A stretch of DNA of 64,000 bases from Pedobacter cryotolerans (GTDB lineage: Bacteria > Bacteroidota > Bacteroidia > Sphingobacteriales > Sphingobacteriaceae): positions 17,257 to 81,256 of the forward strand of contig NZ_SWBO01000002.1 in assembly GCF_005116475.1 (NCBI RefSeq). The letters run 5' to 3'. How positions within the stretch are numbered: the first letter of the stretch is position 1; each line of letters starts with the position of its first letter. Under the pieces are notes generated by a model. It saw only the letters and a program-made list of their open reading frames with translations. It had not been told where the DNA came from and made no database searches. Below, piece after piece: positions 17,791 through 25,654 of this stretch. Made by a program: the position numbers and the translations under genes.

Positions 17791-18903
17791 TCAAGACAAA
17801 ATAACTAAATCTGTTTCTGTTTTTGCCATCGCTTTTAGCAGCTGATTAAATACACTTGTACTCAAAATCAATTGAAAAAGATTGAAATGCGGTTTGCCAA
17901 TACAAATGGTAGTCACCTCTTTTTCCATTGCTAAATTGATAATTGTTTTTGTAATCTCATTGCTTTTAATTCTGATGACTTCCGCCCCTAATTCTGTTGC
18001 TAACTTTAAATTATTAAGTAAATATCGTTGTTTGTCTAACTTAATTTTATCAGCGGTTTCATTATTACTTTGTACATACAAAACCAACCAAGGCGAGTGA
18101 TAGTAAGAAGCCAAACGAGCCGTTTTTCTAATTACAACTTTTGCTGTTTCCTGATTTGAAGAGATACACGCCAGAAATCGTTCTTGCCTTAATTTAACCT
18201 GTTTAGGCACCTCAATATTTACTTTCCGCTCTACCTGATGGGCAACTTCTTTTAGAGCCAACTCCCTCAATTGCAATATCTTTTCGGCTTTAAAAAAGTT
18301 ATTCAAAGCTTGCTCAATTTTATTGGCTTGATAAATTTTTCCTTCTTTTAATCGGTTCAATAATTCATCAGCGGTTAAATCTATGTTTACAATTTCATCA
18401 GCAATTTCTAAAATCTTATCAGGAATTCTTTCCGTAATCGGGATGCCCGTAATTTGCTCTACCTCTTCATTAATACTTTCTAAATGCTGAATATTTACCG
18501 CCGAAATTACACTGATACCAGCTTCTAAAATATCTAAAACATCTTGCCATCGCTTTGCATTTTTGCTGCCTTCTACATTGGTATGAGCCAATTCATCTAC
18601 AATCACAATTTCTGGATGCGCATTGATAATTCCATGCACATCCATTTCTTCTAACTCTTTGGCTTTATAAAAGATTTTCTTCCTAGCAATAACCGGAATG
18701 CCAGCTAATAATTCGTGGGTTTCTTTTCTGAAATGCGTTTCGATATAGCCAATTCTAACATCAACGTTGTTGCGTAAAAGAGAATGCGCTTCTTGCAACA
18801 TCCGGTAAGTTTTACCCACACCAGCACTCATACCGATGTAAATTTTTAACTTACCCCTGCGGTTTTTTTTAACTAAATCTAGAAAATCACGAACGTCTTG
18901 CAT
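17791..18903 (-). CDS. kdpD: KdpD N-terminal sensor protein (KdpD domain + Usp), lacking membrane and kinase parts
   Basis: 370 residues, against about 890 for E. coli KdpD. Residues 17-225 form the KdpD sensor domain, with Walker A GMSAGVGKT at 24-32, then IGYIETHFRKET and IVIVDELAHTN. From about 245 a universal-stress-protein-like domain follows (RFLACISSNQETAKVVIRK, then HSPWLVLYVQ). There are no transmembrane helices, DUF4118 or histidine kinase. The frame ends cleanly, so this is a natural short form rather than a broken gene, and the kinase function is probably supplied by the adjacent histidine kinase. REP-like palindromes flank it on both sides. Confidence 0.93.
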   Translation of the reverse strand: MQDVRDFLDLVKKNRRGKLKIYIGMSAGVGKTYRMLQEAHSLLRNNVDVRIGYIETHFRKETHELLAGIPVIARKKIFYKAKELEEMDVHGIINAHPEIVIVDELAHTNVEGSKNAKRWQDVLDILEAGISVISAVNIQHLESINEEVEQITGIPITERIPDKILEIADEIVNIDLTADELLNRLKEGKIYQANKIEQALNNFFKAEKILQLRELALKEVAHQVERKVNIEVPKQVKLRQERFLACISSNQETAKVVIRKTARLASYYHSPWLVLYVQSNNETADKIKLDKQRYLLNNLKLATELGAEVIRIKSNEITKTIINLAMEKEVTTICIGKPHFNLFQLILSTSVFNQLLKAMAKTETDLVILS

Positions 18904-18923
18904 ATTTTAAATTGATTTTAGGA

Positions 18924-19016
18924 ACCACCCCGTCCGCCGCGGCGGCCACCCCTCCAATGGAGGGGAATTGCGACCTTAATTCCCCTCTTTTAGAGGGGTG
19001 CCCAACGGGCGGGGTG
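18924..19016. repeat. Palindromic repeat, about 93 bases, copy 2 (between porin gene and kdpD)
   Basis: This has the same framework as 17665-17757: CACCCCG at the left, CGGGGTG at 19010-19016, and the inner hairpin CCCCTCC-AAT-GGAGGGG followed by AATTGCG. The left arm holds an extra palindrome CCGCCGCGGCGG, and TTCCCCTCTTTTAGAGGGG forms another hairpin. Both copies are followed by TTTAA. Confidence 0.8.
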
Positions 19017-19092
19017 TTTAATTTTGAAACATTTTATTTTTACATTCATAATCTTTCAGACTTTCCGACCTCCCGACTTCCGGACTATCAAT

Positions 19093-20163
19093 TTAAAATG
19101 AAACCGCTATACTCGCCGTTACACTTGCATTATGGTTTACATTACTTAAATCTCTTACAAAAACTTTGTCTTTGCTATCGTAAACTTTGCCTTCCAACCT
19201 AACTACCGCATTGCTGATGGGCGCATAATCTAAGTTTAAAGAGTACCCCATTGTTTTAAAACCGTTTGGTGTGCCAGTGGCGATGAAAACTCCATCTTTG
19301 TCTTTGTAATATTCGGTCCTGCCAGCAATTGCCCATTTTGGATCAATCTTATATTGCGCTATTAAAACTGGAGACAATACTTCGCTTTTTGCCGACTGAC
19401 CTTTTACTTTTTGTTGCGTTGCGTAATCAAATCCGCCAGTTAAACCAAATTGATCTGTAAGTTGTGCAATTGCATAAAAATTATGATAAATTCTAGTTAC
19501 GGCAACCGCATTTAATCCTTCTTTACCTAAATAGTTGCTGTAATTTAAGGTAAGTTGTGATGTAGGTTTATAAGTTAATTGCAATCCACCTGCTGGTTTG
19601 CTATTTCCATCCAATCGCTTAATTTTTTGCCAGCCGTTTAGGTATAAAACTGTGGCTGTTAATTTGCCATCGGCTGTGCCATAAGTTAATTTTGCCCCAG
19701 CTTCATAATAAGGTGTATTTTCTGAGGAGATATTTCTGGTCAATACCCAACAATCTTTACTGATGGCACTTTCAAAACCAATGTGCGATGAGAAAATTCC
19801 TGCATCAAGCCAAAGGTTTTCAGTTTTACTTAATTTTAAACCTGCATTGGCTTCGTAAATGTTTTTTAGCACACCAGGCTCAGCCGAAAGATTTACATTG
19901 GCATAAGTTCCTGCCATTAAGGCGATATTTGCCCTAACCATTTCGCTGTCGTAATTCGCTTTAATAAAACCCAAATTTAGGTTTACTTCATTGTGTCTGT
20001 TATGCGAATAAACAAATGATGGTCTATTATTATCCACAGGTTTATTAAAATCGTAACCATAATAAGTTTCTAAATATCCTGATACTTTAATTTTTGATGC
20101 TTCTTGAGCTTGTACGCTAATGCCTATTAATGAGGCTATAATTATTGTGATAAGTTTTTTCAT
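19093..20163 (-). CDS. Outer-membrane porin of the kdp cluster (OmpL/BBP2-like beta-barrel)
   Basis: 356 residues with a signal peptide (MKKLITIIIASLIGISVQAQ) and amphipathic beta strands throughout. Examples are VSGYLETYYGYDFNKPVDNN near the N-terminus, SHIGFESAISKDCWVLTRNI in the middle, and a C-terminal strand ending in a Phe (TASIAVSF). This matches the beta-barrel porin-2 family that Bacteroidota place next to kdpC. It likely provides an outer-membrane route that supports potassium uptake or homeostasis; the solute is not established. It lies 209 bases after kdpC on the same strand. Confidence 0.85.
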   Translation of the reverse strand: MKKLITIIIASLIGISVQAQEASKIKVSGYLETYYGYDFNKPVDNNRPSFVYSHNRHNEVNLNLGFIKANYDSEMVRANIALMAGTYANVNLSAEPGVLKNIYEANAGLKLSKTENLWLDAGIFSSHIGFESAISKDCWVLTRNISSENTPYYEAGAKLTYGTADGKLTATVLYLNGWQKIKRLDGNSKPAGGLQLTYKPTSQLTLNYSNYLGKEGLNAVAVTRIYHNFYAIAQLTDQFGLTGGFDYATQQKVKGQSAKSEVLSPVLIAQYKIDPKWAIAGRTEYYKDKDGVFIATGTPNGFKTMGYSLNLDYAPISNAVVRLEGKVYDSKDKVFVRDLSNVNHNASVTASIAVSF

Positions 20164-20372
20164 TTTTTTATTTTTTTGGGAAATAGATTTATTTGGGAAA
20201 ATAGAGAATAAGAATTGGGAAATTAGCTGGATGCATAGCTATTATGGTTAATTTAAGAAACAGGGAATAGAGAATGGGAAATGGGGAATTGACAGGATGC
20301 ATAAGGACTATACTATCGCACTTGGTCTATTCCCTATTTCCTACTAATTCTATTTCCTATTTCCACCTTTTT
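20164..20372. repeat. Purine-rich repeated intergenic segment between kdpC and the porin gene
   Basis: The segment has repeated GGGAATAG/GGGAAAT words on one side and their complements (TATTCCCTATTTCC) on the other. GGGAATAG at 20263-20270 pairs with CTATTCCC at 20327-20334, and GGATGCATA occurs twice (about 20229 and 20294). It looks like a decayed palindromic element; no gene is seen. Confidence 0.45.
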
Positions 20373-20945
20373 CTATTTCCTACTACCAAACTCTTCCAAA
20401 GCAAAATTCAACTTTAACACATTTACAGTTGTTGGTCCAAAAAAACCTAAAAATGGTTTTTGTGTATTGGCTACCACTAATTCTGCTACCTTTCTTTCGT
20501 CTATTTTACGATAAGCAGCAATTCTTTTAATTTGAATAATAGCTCCTTGTTCAGAAATATTTGGGTCTAATCCGCTACCAGATGCGGTAACCATATCTGC
20601 AGGGATATCGCTTTTTTTAATGCTTGGGTTGTATTTCAATAGCGTATCAATTCTATTGGAAACTTCTTTTAAATAATCCGGATTTGATGGTCCTTTATTT
20701 GAACCGCCAGAACCTGCTGCATTGTAATTTACTGCCGATGGTCTGCCCCAAAAATATTGTGGTTTAGTAAACGATTGACCTATTAAGGCATAACCGATAA
20801 CTTTTCCATTTTTAGTGATTTTCTCCCCACCACCATTGCCTTTGCTAAATTTTCCTGCTAAGGCAATGCTGATTGGATAAACTACGCACAACAACACTAA
20901 TAATACTACTGTTAAGCGAACTGATTGAATGATATATTTTTTCAT
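20373..20945 (-). CDS. kdpC: Potassium-transporting ATPase subunit C
   Basis: 190 residues, the same as E. coli KdpC. One N-terminal membrane helix (VRLTVVLLVLLCVVYPISIA) is followed by the periplasmic domain. Family motifs are IGQSFTKPQYFWGRPSA, then GSGGSNKGPSNPDYL, then the C-terminal DMVTASGSGLDPNISEQGA. KdpC stabilises the KdpFABC complex and links KdpA to KdpB. It is separated from kdpB by 187 bases containing a dispersed repeat and an 18-base-pair hairpin, an unusually long gap for genes of one complex. Confidence 0.97.
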   Translation of the reverse strand: MKKYIIQSVRLTVVLLVLLCVVYPISIALAGKFSKGNGGGEKITKNGKVIGYALIGQSFTKPQYFWGRPSAVNYNAAGSGGSNKGPSNPDYLKEVSNRIDTLLKYNPSIKKSDIPADMVTASGSGLDPNISEQGAIIQIKRIAAYRKIDERKVAELVVANTQKPFLGFFGPTTVNVLKLNFALEEFGSRK

Positions 20946-20960
20946 TTTTTTTTAAGTTTT

Positions 20961-21005
20961 GTCATCCAGATCCGCCGAGGCGGAGAAGGATCTCGAAGAT
21001 GAATG
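20961..21005. repeat. GTCATCCAGATCCGCCG repeat, copy upstream of kdpC
   Basis: The 45-base sequence GTCATCCAGATCCGCCGAGG...GATGAATG recurs with three differences at 23254-23298. It contains the palindrome CCGCCGAGGCGG. It belongs to the dispersed GTCATCC family of this genome. Confidence 0.75.
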
Positions 21006-21077
21006 TTAATTTTATTTTCTCGCTTCGCGGATGATTACACCGATTTTAGCGATTACACTGATTTTTTATTATTGATT

Positions 21078-21124
21078 AGCTTTGACAACTTTATTTGCTT
21101 TTTGGTAATAAAGTTGTCAAAGCT
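21078..21124. terminator. Perfect 18-base-pair hairpin between kdpB and kdpC
   Basis: AGCTTTGACAACTTTATT (21078-21095) is exactly complementary to 21107-21124, with an 11-base loop. On the plus strand it is followed by TTTTT. On the minus strand, the direction of the kdp genes, no T-run follows, so there it may act as a processing or stability hairpin rather than a terminator. It starts 9 bases after the kdpB stop. Confidence 0.6.
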
Positions 21125-21132
21125 TTTTAATC

Positions 21133-23235
21133 CTACACAAATAACCCCACCACTAAATCAATAAGTTTAATACCAATAAATGGAGCTACAACTCCACCAA
21201 TTCCGTAAATAAGTAGGTTTCTTCTTAACAAAGCCGTTGCTCCAATTGGTTTGTAAGCCACGCCTTTAAGTGCCAATGGAATTAAGATTGGAATAATAAT
21301 CGCATTAAAAATTACTGCCGACATAATTGCGCTTTCTGGTGTATGCAGACCCATAATATTTAGGCTTTGCAAAGCAGGAATTGAGGCAATAAACAAAGCA
21401 GGAACAATAGCAAAATATTTGGCCACATCATTAGCGATTGAAAAAGTGGTTAACGTTCCTCTGGTAATTAAAAGCTGTTTTCCTATCTCTACAATCTCAA
21501 TTAATTTGGTTGGGTCGTTATCTAAATCGACCATATTGCCAGCTTCTTTTGCAGCTTGCGTTCCGCTGTTCATTGCAACGCCAACATCTGCTTGAGCCAA
21601 TGCAGGTGCATCATTTGTTCCATCGCCCATCATTGCAACTAGCTTACCTAAAGCCTGTTCGTCTTTAATGTAGTTCATTTTATCTTCAGGTTTTGCTTCC
21701 GCGATAAAATCATCTACACCAGCTTTTTCTGCGATATATTTGGCTGTTAAAGGATTATCGCCTGTTACCATTACCGTTTTTACACCCATTTTACGTAAAC
21801 GCTCAAAACGTTCGCTAATGCCTGGTTTAATAATATCCTGCAATTCAATTACACCCAATGCTTTTTCATTTTCCGAAACTACCAATGGTGTTCCGCCATT
21901 AGAAGCGATGTATTTTACTTTCTCTTCAATATCAAGAGGAAAAACATTGCCAGCTTTTTGAACGATATTTCTGATGGAATCAAAAGCACCTTTTCTAATT
22001 CTTCTACCATCAACGGTGTCTAATCCGCTCGAACGAGTTTCTGCTGTGAATTTGATAAAAGCCCCACCCCCGCCTGTCCGGCCGGCAGGCAAACCCTCCC
22101 CAGAAGGGAGGGCTTTAAAGTTTGCTATCAAATTTTCTATTTCCGCCCTGTCTCCCTCTCCTCTGGAGAGGGTTGGGGTGAGGCTCAGTTCAATAATAGA
22201 TTTTCCCTCTGGGGTTTCATCTGCCAACGAACTCAATACGCAAGCATCAATAAATGTTTTTTCATCAACACCTGCAGTAGGGTAAAAATTTGTCGCTTTG
22301 CGGTTACCGATGGTAATTGTTCCCGTTTTATCTAATAGCAAAACATCAATATCGCCAGCAGTTTCTACCGTTTTACCAGATTTGGTAATTACATTTGCTC
22401 TTAACGCTCTATCCATTCCGGCAATGCCGATGGCAGAAAGTAAACCGCCTATGGTTGTCGGAATTAAACATACAAACAGTGAAATTAAAGCTGCAATGGT
22501 TATTGGTGTATTGGCATAAGCTGCAAATGGTTTTAAAGTAATACAAACGATGATAAAAACCAAGGTAAAACTTGCCAATAGTATGGTTAAAGCAATTTCA
22601 TTCGGTGTTTTCTGACGAGAAGCACCCTCAACTAAAGCAATCATTTTATCTAAAAAACTCTCACCGGCTTCGGTAGTTACTTTAACTTTTATCTCATCAG
22701 ATAACACTTTTGTTCCTCCCGTTACAGATGATTTATCGCCACCACTTTCTCTAATTACAGGTGCAGACTCTCCCGTAATTGCAGACTCGTCAATTGTTGC
22801 AATACCTTCAATAATTTCTCCATCTGTAGGAATGATATCTCCAGTTTCGCAGATAAAAACATCTCCTTTTTTTAATGTATTTGATGAACGGATTTCGTAA
22901 CTTCCATTTACTAAAACAACTTTAGCAGGCGTTTCTTCTCTCGTTTTACGTAAACTGTCTGCTTGTGCCTTTCCTCTTGCTTCGGCAATTGCCTCTGCAA
23001 AATTGGCAAACAAAACGGTTAGCAATAACACCAAAAAGATGAAGAAATTATATACTGGCGAACCCTCTCTGGTGTTGAAGATAGAGTAAACGGTTACGTA
23101 AGCCATAACCAATGTTCCAATCTCTACGGTAAACATTACTGGGTTTTTAATCATCACCCTTGGGTTAAGTTTGATGAAGGATTGTTTGAGCGCTGTTTGC
23201 ACAAGTGCGGGCTCAAATAATTTTGTTGATTTCAT
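21133..23235 (-). CDS. kdpB: Potassium-transporting P-type ATPase subunit B, carrying a translated repeat insertion
   Basis: 700 residues. Motifs present are the actuator ITGESAPV, the membrane gate [19 protein letters not shown], the phosphorylation site DKTGT (Asp302), the nucleotide-binding KGAFDSI, and the hinge [10 protein letters not shown] and [10 protein letters not shown]. KdpB is the catalytic ATP-driven subunit of KdpFABC in the inner membrane. Between EGKSIIEL and [12 protein letters not shown] the N domain holds about 40 residues of unusual composition ([11 protein letters not shown], then [16 protein letters not shown], about 351-391). E. coli has about 23 residues in the corresponding stretch. 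The extra DNA is a palindromic repeat (22061-22184) read in frame. The frame stays open and all catalytic motifs are intact, so the enzyme may still work. Confidence 0.96.
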   Translation of the reverse strand: MKSTKLFEPALVQTALKQSFIKLNPRVMIKNPVMFTVEIGTLVMAYVTVYSIFNTREGSPVYNFFIFLVLLLTVLFANFAEAIAEARGKAQADSLRKTREETPAKVVLVNGSYEIRSSNTLKKGDVFICETGDIIPTDGEIIEGIATIDESAITGESAPVIRESGGDKSSVTGGTKVLSDEIKVKVTTEAGESFLDKMIALVEGASRQKTPNEIALTILLASFTLVFIIVCITLKPFAAYANTPITIAALISLFVCLIPTTIGGLLSAIGIAGMDRALRANVITKSGKTVETAGDIDVLLLDKTGTITIGNRKATNFYPTAGVDEKTFIDACVLSSLADETPEGKSIIELSLTPTLSRGEGDRAEIENLIANFKALPSGEGLPAGRTGGGGAFIKFTAETRSSGLDTVDGRRIRKGAFDSIRNIVQKAGNVFPLDIEEKVKYIASNGGTPLVVSENEKALGVIELQDIIKPGISERFERLRKMGVKTVMVTGDNPLTAKYIAEKAGVDDFIAEAKPEDKMNYIKDEQALGKLVAMMGDGTNDAPALAQADVGVAMNSGTQAAKEAGNMVDLDNDPTKLIEIVEIGKQLLITRGTLTTFSIANDVAKYFAIVPALFIASIPALQSLNIMGLHTPESAIMSAVIFNAIIIPILIPLALKGVAYKPIGATALLRRNLLIYGIGGVVAPFIGIKLIDLVVGLFV
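22061..22184. repeat. Palindromic repeat element inside kdpB
   Basis: The 124-base element is bounded by GCCCCACCCC (22061-22070) and GGGGTGAGGC (22175-22184), which pair with one mismatch. Within it lie CTGTCCGGCCGGCAGG, the hairpin CCCTCCCC-AGAA-GGGAGGG (about 22095-22113) and CCTCTCC-TC-TGGAGAGG (about 22155-22172). It is GC-rich in an AT-rich gene. Translated on the minus strand it gives the [11 protein letters not shown] and PAGRTGGGG peptides. Confidence 0.85.
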
Positions 23236-23253
23236 AATATGATTTTATGTTTT

Positions 23254-23402
23254 GTCATCCAGATCCGCCGCGGCGGAGAAGGATCTCCAAGATGAATGAT
23301 TACAAGGATTAATTTTTTAGTGTTTGTCAGCCTGAGCCTGTCGAATCCTGCCTGCCCGACAGGCAGGGATTATCGAAAGCACTTCGACAAGCTCAGTGGG
23401 AC
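23254..23402. repeat. Two dispersed repeats between kdpA and kdpB
   Basis: 23254-23298 is the second copy of the GTCATCCAGATCCGCCG element. 23325-23402 is a larger palindrome in which CCTGAGCCTGTCGAA near the left pairs with TTCGACAAGCTCAG near the right, with a central CCTGCCTG-CCCGA-CAGGCAGG. Together they fill the 172-base gap between kdpB and kdpA, genes that normally abut. Confidence 0.8.
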
Positions 23403-23407
23403 ATATT

Positions 23408-25126
23408 TTATTTTAGCATCGTAAAGTATTCTGCAATTGGCCCCAATGCCAAAGCAGGGAAATAAGAAAGTGCATTTAAGATTAGGATTACCGCGAAAGT
23501 CATTAGCGCAAATGTTTTGGTATCTGTTTTTAATGTACCTGCACTTTCTGGAATGAATTTCTTCTTTGCTAATAAACCTGCAATTGCCAACGGCCCAATA
23601 ATTGGTAAAAATCTACCCAGTAAGATGATAACTCCTGTTAAAAGGTTCCAGAACATATTGTTATCTCCCAAACCTTCAAAGCCAGAGCCATTGTTTGCAT
23701 TTGATGAGGTTACCTCGTACAACATTTCTGAAAAACCGTGAAATTGTGGATTGTTGAGCCAGTTTTTAGGCTGAATTGCCCAGGCCGCATCGCCATTATT
23801 GGTAAAAATATAAGATGCCAAAGCTGTGCCAGCCAATATTAAAAATGGACTGAGCAAAGTAATAATCGCTGCAATTTTAATCTCTCTAGCTTCCACCTTG
23901 TGCCCTAAAAATTCTGGTGTACGGCCAACCATTAAGCCCGAAATAAATACAGCGATGATGAGATAAATGAAATAGTTTAAAATTCCGACGCCACAACCAC
24001 CGTAAAGGCCGTTAATCATCATTCCTAATAATTGCCATAAACCTGTTAAAGGCATTGTACTGTCGTGCATCCCGTTTACAGAACCAGTAGAAATGATGGT
24101 GGTTAAAGTGCTCCAATAAGCTGTTGCAGCTGGGCCAAACCTAACTTCTTTGCCTTCCATTGCGCCAGTTTTTTGTGTAATTCCTAATTTTGCAAGCGCA
24201 GGATTACCACCCAATTCTGATGTTAAACTAGGTATCATTAATAACAACATTCCGATGGTCATTACACCGAAAATCATCCATCCTAATTTCCTTCTGCGAA
24301 TGAAATAACCAAAACAAATAACCATTGCAATTGGGATAATCGTTTGCGCAATCATCTCTACCATATTGGTAAAGTAACTTGGGTTTTCTAATGGATGCGC
24401 AGAGTTTACGCCAAAGTAACCACCACCGTTTGTACCCAAATGTTTAATGGCAATCATTTGCGCAGCTGGTCCTCGAGAAACATTCACAGTATCGCCCTGC
24501 ATAGAAATGAACTGATCTTTGCCCTCGTAACTTGCCGGTGTGCCATTAAATGTTAAAAGCAAAGCAACAACAATAGATAGTGGTAATAACAAACGAGTAA
24601 TTGCTTTCACAAAAAACTCGTAAAAATTACCTAAAGTTGTGGTAGTTTTATCTCTAAAAGCTTTAAATAGCACAACAGCAGCAGCAATTCCAGTTGCAGC
24701 ACTTACAAATTGCAAGAACATTAAAACGTATTGTTGGCTCAAATAACTCACACCGCTTTCGCCAGAATAATGCTGCAAATTACAATTTGCTACAAAGCTG
24801 ATGATAGTGTTAAATGCCAAATCGTGTGTCATCCCTGGGTTACCATCTGGATTAAGTGGTAATTTGTCTTGATATAACAAAACAAAAAAGCCATAAACCA
24901 ACCAAACAGTGTTGATGAGCAATAAAACTTTTAAGTGTTGTTTCCAATCCATTTGCTCTTTTGGATTGATGCCTGAAAGTTTATAAATTCCACTTTCTAG
25001 CGGTTTAAGGAAGTCTGTCCAGACTTTTTCTCCTGCAAATACCTTGGCTAAATACTTTCCTAGCGGAATAGCAATTACAAGTGTTAAGATGAATGTGGCA
25101 ATGATGCCGAGATATTCTGTGTTCAT
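23408..25126 (-). CDS. kdpA: Potassium-transporting ATPase subunit A
   Basis: 572 residues from the ATG at 25126 (MNTEYLGIIATFILTLVIAI). The frame is open seven codons further, but E. coli KdpA (557 residues) and the family begin at this point. KdpA is the channel-like subunit that binds and translocates potassium. Filter-region segments visible are AFNTIISFVANCNLQHYSGE, IKHLGTNGGGYFGVNSAHP and TTIISTGSVNGMHDSTMPL, then EVTSSNANNGSGFEGL. Ten or more membrane helices are evident. It follows kdpF with a short repeat between them. Confidence 0.97.
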   Translation of the reverse strand: MNTEYLGIIATFILTLVIAIPLGKYLAKVFAGEKVWTDFLKPLESGIYKLSGINPKEQMDWKQHLKVLLLINTVWLVYGFFVLLYQDKLPLNPDGNPGMTHDLAFNTIISFVANCNLQHYSGESGVSYLSQQYVLMFLQFVSAATGIAAAVVLFKAFRDKTTTTLGNFYEFFVKAITRLLLPLSIVVALLLTFNGTPASYEGKDQFISMQGDTVNVSRGPAAQMIAIKHLGTNGGGYFGVNSAHPLENPSYFTNMVEMIAQTIIPIAMVICFGYFIRRRKLGWMIFGVMTIGMLLLMIPSLTSELGGNPALAKLGITQKTGAMEGKEVRFGPAATAYWSTLTTIISTGSVNGMHDSTMPLTGLWQLLGMMINGLYGGCGVGILNYFIYLIIAVFISGLMVGRTPEFLGHKVEAREIKIAAIITLLSPFLILAGTALASYIFTNNGDAAWAIQPKNWLNNPQFHGFSEMLYEVTSSNANNGSGFEGLGDNNMFWNLLTGVIILLGRFLPIIGPLAIAGLLAKKKFIPESAGTLKTDTKTFALMTFAVILILNALSYFPALALGPIAEYFTMLK

Positions 25127-25142
25127 TTTTTTTCGGTTAATT

Positions 25143-25168
25143 GTCATCCTGAGCGTAGTCGAAGGATA
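25143..25168. repeat. GTCATCCTGAGCGTAGTCGA repeat half between kdpF and kdpA
   Basis: This is a 26-base match to the arm of the palindrome at 57049-57123, found here without its partner arm. It is another member of the dispersed family interrupting the kdp operon. Confidence 0.7.
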
Positions 25169-25198
25169 ATTTCGATGCTTTTAAGACGACAATTGGTT

Positions 25199-25276
25199 TT
25201 AAAATTTTTCTGGTTTGATAAGCACGTAAACCATATAAAGGAATACGGCAATGGAGACGATAAATAATGCTAACAT
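25199..25276 (-). CDS. kdpF: Potassium-transporting ATPase subunit F
   Basis: A 25-residue open frame translates as MLALFIVSIAVFLYMVYVLI followed by KPEKF. That is a single membrane helix ending in the YxLxxPEKF motif diagnostic of KdpF. It lies just upstream of kdpA, as in other bacteria, and 3 bases after the 27-residue peptide gene. KdpF stabilises the KdpFABC complex through contacts with KdpA and KdpB. Confidence 0.9.
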   Translation of the reverse strand: MLALFIVSIAVFLYMVYVLIKPEKF

Positions 25277-25279
25277 AAT

Positions 25280-25363
25280 TTAAATGTTTTCGAACCAATC
25301 GATGGATTTGTAAATGATCCAACAAAAGATGATGAGGGTGAGCAATAAGACAATTGTGTACAT
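25280..25363 (-). CDS. 27-residue membrane peptide, first gene of the kdp operon
   Basis: An ATG at 25363 opens a frame reading MYTIVLLLTLIIFCWIIYKS followed by IDWFENI, a single membrane helix with an acidic, aromatic tail. It ends 3 bases before kdpF. The same frame is open upstream to 25576, but that extension crosses the terminator hairpin at 25472-25502 and is rejected. I do not recognise a named family. By position it could be an additional small subunit or assembly factor of the Kdp complex, or part of the leader. Confidence 0.6.
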   Translation of the reverse strand: MYTIVLLLTLIIFCWIIYKSIDWFENI

Positions 25364-25388
25364 AGTGATTTTAATTTCGAGCCCTATA

Positions 25389-25405
25389 CCAATTGTTAAA
25401 CCAAA
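25389..25405 (-). promoter_or_regulatory. Candidate sigma-54 (-24/-12) promoter of the kdp operon
   Basis: Read on the minus strand, TTTGG at 25405-25401 and TTGG at 25392-25389 have TGG-N8-TTG spacing exactly as in the consensus TGGCACG-N4-TTGC, though the last C is G and the CACG part is not kept. It would give a leader of about 14 bases before the 27-residue gene. The sigma-54 activator encoded just upstream makes this plausible. Confidence 0.35.
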
Positions 25406-25471
25406 AGTACCTACTTCTATATATAATATTGAATTACAAATAGTTAAGATAATACTGTGAATTTTAAGCAT

Positions 25472-25502
25472 AAAAAAACCCTTCCAAAATGGAAGGGTTT
25501 TT
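25472..25502. terminator. Bidirectional intrinsic terminator between the toxin-antitoxin pair and kdp
   Basis: AAAAAACCCTTCC-AAAAT-GGAAGGGTTTTT is a perfect stem with A and T tracts on both sides. On the minus strand it ends transcription coming from the toxin-antitoxin pair and insulates the kdp operon. Confidence 0.85.
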
Positions 25503-25580
25503 ATCAAAATGGTAATTTGTTCGTCATACCCAACTCGATTGGGTATCGTAATGCGATAAAAAGTGATAGTGCCCACACAG

Positions 25581-25641
25581 GTCTTAGCGTCTCGCTAATA
25601 CCTAAGTCCAAAATTTATAAGCCTTGGCGAGATGCTAAGAC
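25581..25641. repeat. Inverted-repeat element flanking the toxin-antitoxin pair, copy 1
   Basis: GTCTTAGCGTCTCGCTAA (25581-25598) pairs with 25624-25641 with two mismatches. The same 18-base arm occurs at 26248-26319, so the toxin-antitoxin genes lie between two copies. Confidence 0.85.
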
Positions 25642-25654
25642 AAGCATTTGTGAT

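Noticed and set aside
17791..18903. kdpD as a broken pseudogene
   Set aside because: The stop is clean, no kinase remnants follow in other frames, and a full histidine kinase gene lies next to it; a natural short form is more likely.
18912..19202. A 96-codon plus-strand frame between kdpD and the porin gene
   Set aside because: It is built from the palindromic repeat at 18924-19016 and the antisense end of the porin gene.
22061..22184. Frameshift or sequencing error in kdpB
   Set aside because: The frame is open throughout and the motifs on both sides are in register; the segment is a recognisable palindromic element.
25280..25576. The long 98-codon form of the frame before kdpF
   Set aside because: It would read through a strong bidirectional terminator and promoter region; only the last 27 codons look like a gene.
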